Assembly (NCBI GenBank): GCA_018242585.1
Contig: JAFEBQ010000027.1
Location: 62,001 to 126,000, forward strand
Direction: 5' to 3'
DNA: 64,000 bases
DNA from: Planctomycetota bacterium
Lineage (GTDB): Bacteria; Planctomycetota; Planctomycetia; Pirellulales; PNKZ01
Shown: positions 59,692-64,000 of the stretch, piece after piece
Layout: every line of letters begins with the position of its first letter
How positions within the stretch are numbered: the first letter of the stretch is position 1
Notes under the pieces: model-generated
Told to the model about the DNA's origin: nothing
The model's input: the letters and a program-made list of their open reading frames with translations, nothing else
Databases searched by the model: none
Position numbers and translations under genes: made by a program

Positions 59692-61667
59692 ACCGCGTTG
59701 CGATGACACTATTCGCGGCTGCGGTCATGTTCGGGCTGGCGCAGCGCACCGACGCCCAGACGCTCGAACGTCTGCCGTACAACAATCCCGGCCTGGTCGT
59801 CGACCTGGGGGTAGGGCTGTGGGCCTGGCCCGTGCCGTGCGATGCCGACAGTGACGGCGATTTCGACCTGATCGTGTCCTGTCCCGACAAGCCGTCGAAC
59901 GGCGTCTGGCTGTTCGAGAATCGCTCGGGCGACACCGCCCAGAACGCCATGCCGGTGTTCGCGCCGGGCCGGCGCTTGAGCGCCACGGTCACGTATATTA
60001 TGCCCAGCTACGTCGATGGGCGGATGCAGGTCTTGTCGCCGGGGTTCGTGTATCCCGACTTCGTCAAGCGTGGCATCGAGAATCGCGTGGCGTTGCCGCT
60101 CGATGTCAAGTTTCACAAGCCGATCGGTTCGCAACCGAAGGGGCCCAAGATTCGCCACAACCAATGGCGGCTGGCCGATTACGACGGCGACGGCATCGTC
60201 GACTTGATCGTGGGCATCGAAGATTGGAGCGCGTATGGCTGGGACGACGCTTGGGACGCGACGGGGCGCTGGACCAACGGCCCGTTGCACGGCTTTGTCT
60301 ATTGGGTGAAGAACACCGGCACGCTGGCCGCGCCCAAGTACGCCGAGCCGGTCTTGATCGAAGCCGAGGGCAAACCGGTCGATACGTTCGGCTGTCCGTC
60401 GCCGAATCTGGCCGACTGGGACGGTGACGGCGATCTGGACTTGCTGTGCGGTGAGTTTCTGGATGGCTTCACCTATTTCGAGAACGTCGGCACGCGCACC
60501 GCTCCGAAGTATGCGGCCGGTCGCAAGTTGCGCGACCAACGGGGCGATCGCCTGGCGATGGATCTCGAGATGATCGTCCCCGTGGCGTTCGATTGGGATC
60601 GGGACGGAGATTTGGATTTGATCGTCGGCGACGAGGACGGCCGCGTGGCGTTTGTCGAAAATGTCAATACGCTGGCCGAGGATCGCACGCCGACGTTTGC
60701 ATCGCCACGATATTTTCAGCAGCAAGCCGACACGCTCAAGTGCGGCGCGTTGGCCACGCCGGTCGGTTGCGACTGGGACGGCGACGGCGACATCGACATC
60801 GTCTCGGGCAATACCTCCGGCTACATCGAATGGTTCGAGAACCTGAGCGGCCCGAAGGTCGCGTCTCCGCGCTGGGCAGCGCCACACCGATTGGAGGTTG
60901 AAGGTCGACCGTTCCGCGTCATGGCCGGTCCAAACGGCAGCATCCAAGGCCCGGCTGAAGCCAAGTGGGGCTACACCACGTTGAGCGTGGCCGATTGGGA
61001 CCACGACGGCCGGCTGGACATTGTTTACAACTCGATCCTAGGGCGCGTCGAATGGCTACGAAATGTCGGTTCGCGCACGACGCCCAAGCTAGCGCCGTCG
61101 CAGCCGCTCGATGTCGGGTGGCCCAGCGCCACACCCAAGCCGGCTTGGACCTGGTGGCAGCCGCGCGGCAAGGAACTTGTCACGCAATGGCGGACCACGC
61201 CCGTGGTTCACGACTTTACCGGCGACGGTTTGAACGATCTGGCCATGTTGGACCAGGAAGGCTATCTGGCGCTGTTCGAGCGGGTTCGCGAGGGGCAAGG
61301 GCTGATCTTGCTCGCGCCGCGGCGGGCGTTCTGTGACGAGAAAAACGAGCCGCTGCGCCTGAACGCCAAGACCGCCGGCGGCAGCGGACGCCGCAAGCTG
61401 TGTGTTGCCGACTGGAACGGAGACGGCCAGTTCGATTTCTTGTTGAACTCGGCCAATGCCGATCTGCTGGCGCAAGTCGGCCGGCGTGATGGCACGTGGC
61501 AGTTCGCACGGCAGGGCTCGCTGGCCAAGCAGAACATCGAAGGGCACGACGTCAGCCCCACGGTCGTCGACTTTGACGGGGACGGCGTGCCTGACTTCCT
61601 CGGCGGCGCGGAAGACGGCCGGTTCTACTTTCTGCGCAACCCGCGCTCGGCCGCCGCCGGACCATAG
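59685..61667 (+). CDS. Exported FG-GAP/VCBS repeat protein
   Basis: 660 residues with signal peptide MTLFAAAVMFGLAQRTDAQ. At least seven calcium-loop units of the form D-x-D-x-D-G-x-x-D-L/I are visible (DADSDGDFDLIV, DYDGDGIVDLIVG, DWDGDGDLDLLCG, DWDRDGDLDLIVG, DWDGDGDIDIVSG, DWDHDGRLDIVYN, DFDGDGVPDFLGG), so a seven-bladed integrin-like propeller is probable. A surface or periplasmic binding role, possibly for a polysaccharide. Translationally coupled to the aldolase gene. Confidence 0.9.
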   Translation: MLNRVAMTLFAAAVMFGLAQRTDAQTLERLPYNNPGLVVDLGVGLWAWPVPCDADSDGDFDLIVSCPDKPSNGVWLFENRSGDTAQNAMPVFAPGRRLSATVTYIMPSYVDGRMQVLSPGFVYPDFVKRGIENRVALPLDVKFHKPIGSQPKGPKIRHNQWRLADYDGDGIVDLIVGIEDWSAYGWDDAWDATGRWTNGPLHGFVYWVKNTGTLAAPKYAEPVLIEAEGKPVDTFGCPSPNLADWDGDGDLDLLCGEFLDGFTYFENVGTRTAPKYAAGRKLRDQRGDRLAMDLEMIVPVAFDWDRDGDLDLIVGDEDGRVAFVENVNTLAEDRTPTFASPRYFQQQADTLKCGALATPVGCDWDGDGDIDIVSGNTSGYIEWFENLSGPKVASPRWAAPHRLEVEGRPFRVMAGPNGSIQGPAEAKWGYTTLSVADWDHDGRLDIVYNSILGRVEWLRNVGSRTTPKLAPSQPLDVGWPSATPKPAWTWWQPRGKELVTQWRTTPVVHDFTGDGLNDLAMLDQEGYLALFERVREGQGLILLAPRRAFCDEKNEPLRLNAKTAGGSGRRKLCVADWNGDGQFDFLLNSANADLLAQVGRRDGTWQFARQGSLAKQNIEGHDVSPTVVDFDGDGVPDFLGGAEDGRFYFLRNPRSAAAGP

Positions 61668-61701
61668 TCGCCAATCACATCATCGCAGCGAGGAGCAACG
61701 C

Positions 61702-62754
61702 ATGCAGACGCTCGTGTGGCTGATCGTCGGGACCGTAGTCTTGGGCCAGGCCGCCGCGGTAGGCGCCGAGAACCCGGCGGTCGTGACCTCGGAGTTCATT
61801 TACGAGACCGCGCCGTTTCCCAGTTGCCACGCGTCGACCATTGTTGAAACGCGCAACGGCCAGTTGGTGACGGCTTGGTTCGGCGGCACCGCCGAAGGGA
61901 AGCCCGACGTCGGCATTTGGTTTTCGCGCCTCATCGACGGCAAATGGACCGCGCCGGTCGAAGTTGCCAACGGTATTCAATCGGACGGCTCGCGCTATCC
62001 GTGCTGGAATCCGGTCTTGTTTCAGCCCAAGACTGGCCCGCTGTTCTTGTTCTACAAGGTTGGCGCCGGCCCGAGTCCTTGGTGGGGCGAGGTGCGCACC
62101 AGCGCCGACGGCGCGACGTGGAGCGCGGCCGAGCGACTACCTCAGGGAATCTATGGACCGATCAAGAACAAGCCGGTGCAATTGGCCAGCGGCGATCTCC
62201 TGTCCCCGACCAGCACCGAGCATGACGGCTGGCGCGTACACTTTGAGCGCAGCACCGACGGAGGCAAAACCTGGTCGGCCACCGCGGCAGTGAACGATGG
62301 TCGCCAGATCGGGGCGATTCAGCCCAGCATCTTGTTGCTTGGTGGGGAACAATTGGCGGCCCTGGGACGCACAAAACAAGGCAAGGTCTTCCGCATCGAG
62401 TCCAACGACGCCGGGCGGACCTGGGGCGAAATGACGTTGACGGCGCTGCCGAATCCGAACTCGGGGACCGATGCGCTGACGCTGGTCGATGGCCGGCACT
62501 TGTTGGTTTACAATCACACGGCCAAGGGGCGCTCGCCGCTGAACGTGGCCGTGTCGAGCGATACCAAGCACTGGCAAGCGGCATTGGTCCTGGAAAACAC
62601 GCCGGGCGAGTATAGTTACCCGGCGGTGATTCAAACCCGCGACGGGCGCGTGCATCTTACCTATACCTGGAAGCGGCAACGAGTGAAGCACGTGGTGGTC
62701 GACCCGGCGAAGCTGACATTGCGCGAGATGCGCGACGGCGCTTGGCCGGAGTAA
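61702..62754 (+). CDS. Exported sialidase-like (BNR/Asp-box) protein
   Basis: 350 residues from the ATG at 61702 (GAGGAG at 61690-61695). Signal peptide VWLIVGTVVLGQAAAVGA. Asp-box repeats S-x-D-x-G-x-T-W are seen three times (SADGATWSAAE, STDGGKTWSAT, SNDAGRTWGEM), giving a six-bladed propeller; catalytic Arg/Tyr candidates lie in the FIYETAPFPSCHASTIVETR start and YPAVIQTRDGRVHL. Planctomycete homologues are often annotated exo-alpha-sialidase. It follows the FG-GAP gene by 34 bases and probably acts on the same glycan. Confidence 0.85.
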   Translation: MQTLVWLIVGTVVLGQAAAVGAENPAVVTSEFIYETAPFPSCHASTIVETRNGQLVTAWFGGTAEGKPDVGIWFSRLIDGKWTAPVEVANGIQSDGSRYPCWNPVLFQPKTGPLFLFYKVGAGPSPWWGEVRTSADGATWSAAERLPQGIYGPIKNKPVQLASGDLLSPTSTEHDGWRVHFERSTDGGKTWSATAAVNDGRQIGAIQPSILLLGGEQLAALGRTKQGKVFRIESNDAGRTWGEMTLTALPNPNSGTDALTLVDGRHLLVYNHTAKGRSPLNVAVSSDTKHWQAALVLENTPGEYSYPAVIQTRDGRVHLTYTWKRQRVKHVVVDPAKLTLREMRDGAWPE

Positions 62755-62770
62755 GCTGCATTTGGCGATC

Positions 62771-62890
62771 AACACCTCTCCCTCCCAGGGAGAGGTCGCG
62801 GAGCGTAGCGCAGCGGGTGAGGGTAGACGCGTTACCGACCATGAACGTCTCTACCCTCCCCCAGCCCCTCCCTGCAAGGGAGGGGTGTTC
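62771..62890. repeat. Paired inward-facing GC-rich palindromes, copy C
   Basis: Left unit 62771-62830 (AACACCTCTCCCTCCCAGG to GGTGAGGGTAGACGC) and right unit 62846-62890 (CGTCTCTACCCTCCCCCAG to GGGAGGGGTGTTC) face each other. The left unit has the extra GAGCGTAGCGCAGCG segment as in copy A. It lies between the sialidase and ribulokinase genes. Confidence 0.85.
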
Positions 62891-62932
62891 ACGCATCACC
62901 GCTTCATTCACCCCATGTTGAAGAGTCGCGGA

Positions 62933-64000
62933 ATGTCTGATTCCCTCGCCCTGGGGCTCGACTTTGGCACCGAGGCGGTGCGCGCCTTGCTGGTCGATCT
63001 GCACGGCCGCGAGCGGGCCAGCGTCAGCGCGTCGTACCAGCATGGCCAATTGATCGAGACCTTGCCCGGCGGCACGCGCCGGCTGCCGCCACATTATGCG
63101 TTGCAACATCCCAGCGACTGGCTCCGCTCGGCCGCTCGCGCCGTGCGCGGGGCGATCAAGTCGGCCCAGGCTAGGCCTGAGGCAGTGATCGGCCTGGGAG
63201 TCGATTTCACCAGTTGCACGATGTTGCCGGCCAAAGGCGACGGCACGCCGCTCTGCTTGCTGGAAGAGTTCGTCGACGAGCCGCTGGCCTGGCCCAAGCT
63301 ATGGAAGCATCACGGGGCCGAAGCCCAGACTGACCGCATCAATGAAGTCGCCCGGCGGCGCGATGAAGCGTTCCTGGCGCGCTACGGCGGCGTGATCGGT
63401 TTGGAGTGGTTCTTTCCGAAAATGCTCGAGACGTTGGAGCATGCGCCGCGAGCCTATGCGGCCACCGACGTCTGGCTCGAAGCCGGGGACTGGCTTGTCT
63501 GGCAATTGGTCGGCGGGCCGGCGGCCGAGTTGCCGCGCTCGACGTGCCAGGCCGGCTACAAAGGAATGTGGAGCGCGACCGACGGCTATCCCAGCGAGGC
63601 GTTCCTGCGGGCGGTGAATCCTAAGTTCGCCCGCGTCGTGGCCGATAAAAAGCCCGGCCGATTGCTGGCGCCGGGGACCACGGCAGGTGGCTTGACGCGC
63701 GCGGCGGCCAAGACGCTGGGCCTTCGCGAGGGAACGCCCGTCAGCGCTGCGATCATCGACGCCCACGCTGGCGTGCCGGGCGCCGGCGCGGCCGAGCCGG
63801 GCACGCTGGTGATGGTGCTGGGGACCAGCTCGTGTCACATGCTCAACAGCGAAGTCGAGCGCTTCGTGCCCGGCGTGGCGGGCATCGTGCGCGATGGCAT
63901 CTTGCCCGGGCTGGTGGGATACGAAACAGGTCAAGCGGCCGTGGGTGACGCCTTTGACTGGCTGCGACGGTTGACGGGTCAGCGCGATTTCGATGCCATG
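62933..64000 (+). CDS. araB: L-ribulokinase, 3' end outside window
   Basis: At least 356 codons to the window end, from the ATG at 62933 with AAGAG upstream (an ATG at 62915 is also in frame). FGGY-kinase start LGLDFGTEAVRALLVD, then VIGLGVDFTSCTMLPA, LWKHHGAEAQTDRIN, EWFFPKMLETL and the second ATP domain SAAIIDAHAGVPGAG with LGTSSCHM and GYETGQAAVGDAFDWL: these are AraB-specific. It phosphorylates L-ribulose in arabinose catabolism. Other ara genes are not in view, but an AraR-like regulator lies 11 kb upstream. Confidence 0.93.
   Translation, partial: MSDSLALGLDFGTEAVRALLVDLHGRERASVSASYQHGQLIETLPGGTRRLPPHYALQHPSDWLRSAARAVRGAIKSAQARPEAVIGLGVDFTSCTMLPAKGDGTPLCLLEEFVDEPLAWPKLWKHHGAEAQTDRINEVARRRDEAFLARYGGVIGLEWFFPKMLETLEHAPRAYAATDVWLEAGDWLVWQLVGGPAAELPRSTCQAGYKGMWSATDGYPSEAFLRAVNPKFARVVADKKPGRLLAPGTTAGGLTRAAAKTLGLREGTPVSAAIIDAHAGVPGAGAAEPGTLVMVLGTSSCHMLNSEVERFVPGVAGIVRDGILPGLVGYETGQAAVGDAFDWLRRLTGQRDFDAM

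Noticed and set aside
59709-61004. 431-codon minus-strand frame opposite the FG-GAP gene
   Set aside because: Its repetitive pattern mirrors the calcium-loop repeats on the plus strand, so it is a shadow.

Overview
The window looks like chromosomal DNA of a planctomycete, most likely from the Pirellulales. The DNA is GC-rich with G/C-ending codons. It carries families that are hallmarks of this phylum: DUF1501 proteins with Tat signals, a PSCyt1/DUF1549/DUF1553 cytochrome, an SHD1 domain, a caspase-fold secreted protein, a DUF1080 (3-keto-disaccharide hydrolase) fusion, many YVTN/FG-GAP/LamG exported proteins, and a secreted peptidase whose N-terminus carries an 'LE-R-LLSA'-like motif (SLDGRCLMSA). 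No rRNA, CRISPR array, prophage or complete insertion sequence is visible. All functional names rest on motif and family recognition by eye; no database search was run.

Layout. 1-0.9 kb: the 3' end of an unrecognised gene. 0.9-5.8 kb: a minus-strand operon for a DevBCA/MacAB-like exporter (HlyD adaptor, two FtsX/DevC-type permeases, and an ABC ATPase fused to a cyclic-nucleotide-binding domain). 5.9-19.5 kb: mostly housekeeping and small envelope genes (UbiB-family kinase, GluQ-RS, an HExxH-SHD1 protein, an SH3-TPR protein, tRNA-Arg(CCT), TsaE and ThiL, an HtrA protease, a DUF1501 protein, two mini-proteins). 19.5-32.5 kb: a caspase-Tudor protein, a pectate-lyase-like beta-helix protein, YceI, a di-haem oxidoreductase, HupE, thioredoxin-like proteins, a YVTN-cytochrome c protein and a methyltransferase. 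32.7-36.4 kb: a two-subunit ABC exporter with one degenerate ATP site. 36.5-45 kb: cyanophycinase, then a minus-strand series (PhyH oxygenase, free-methionine-R-sulfoxide reductase, LamG-dimethylformamidase-like protein, amidohydrolase/beta-lactamase fusion, lipoprotein).

45-50 kb: two alpha/beta-hydrolases (one fused to a 3-keto-disaccharide hydrolase domain) and a sedolisin. 49.9-50.9 kb is a scar: an orphan Tat-signal start, a pair of GC-rich palindromes, and the C-terminal half of pstB without its Walker A half. 50.9-56 kb: a GntR/LacI-type regulator followed by a PSCyt/DUF1549/DUF1553 + DUF1501 pair. 56-64 kb: a carbohydrate-type locus with an MFS transporter, a GntR-FCD regulator, a DapA/NanA-family aldolase, an FG-GAP protein, a sialidase-like protein and a ribulokinase cut by the window end.

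The most unusual material is (i) the exporter with two different permeases and a probably cNMP-responsive ATPase, (ii) a secreted caspase with two C-terminal Tudor/chromo-like barrels, (iii) large enzyme fusions (amidohydrolase-beta-lactamase, alpha/beta-hydrolase-DUF1080), and (iv) several families of dispersed intergenic inverted repeats, one of which occurs three times as paired, inward-facing units beside gene boundaries and the pstB scar.
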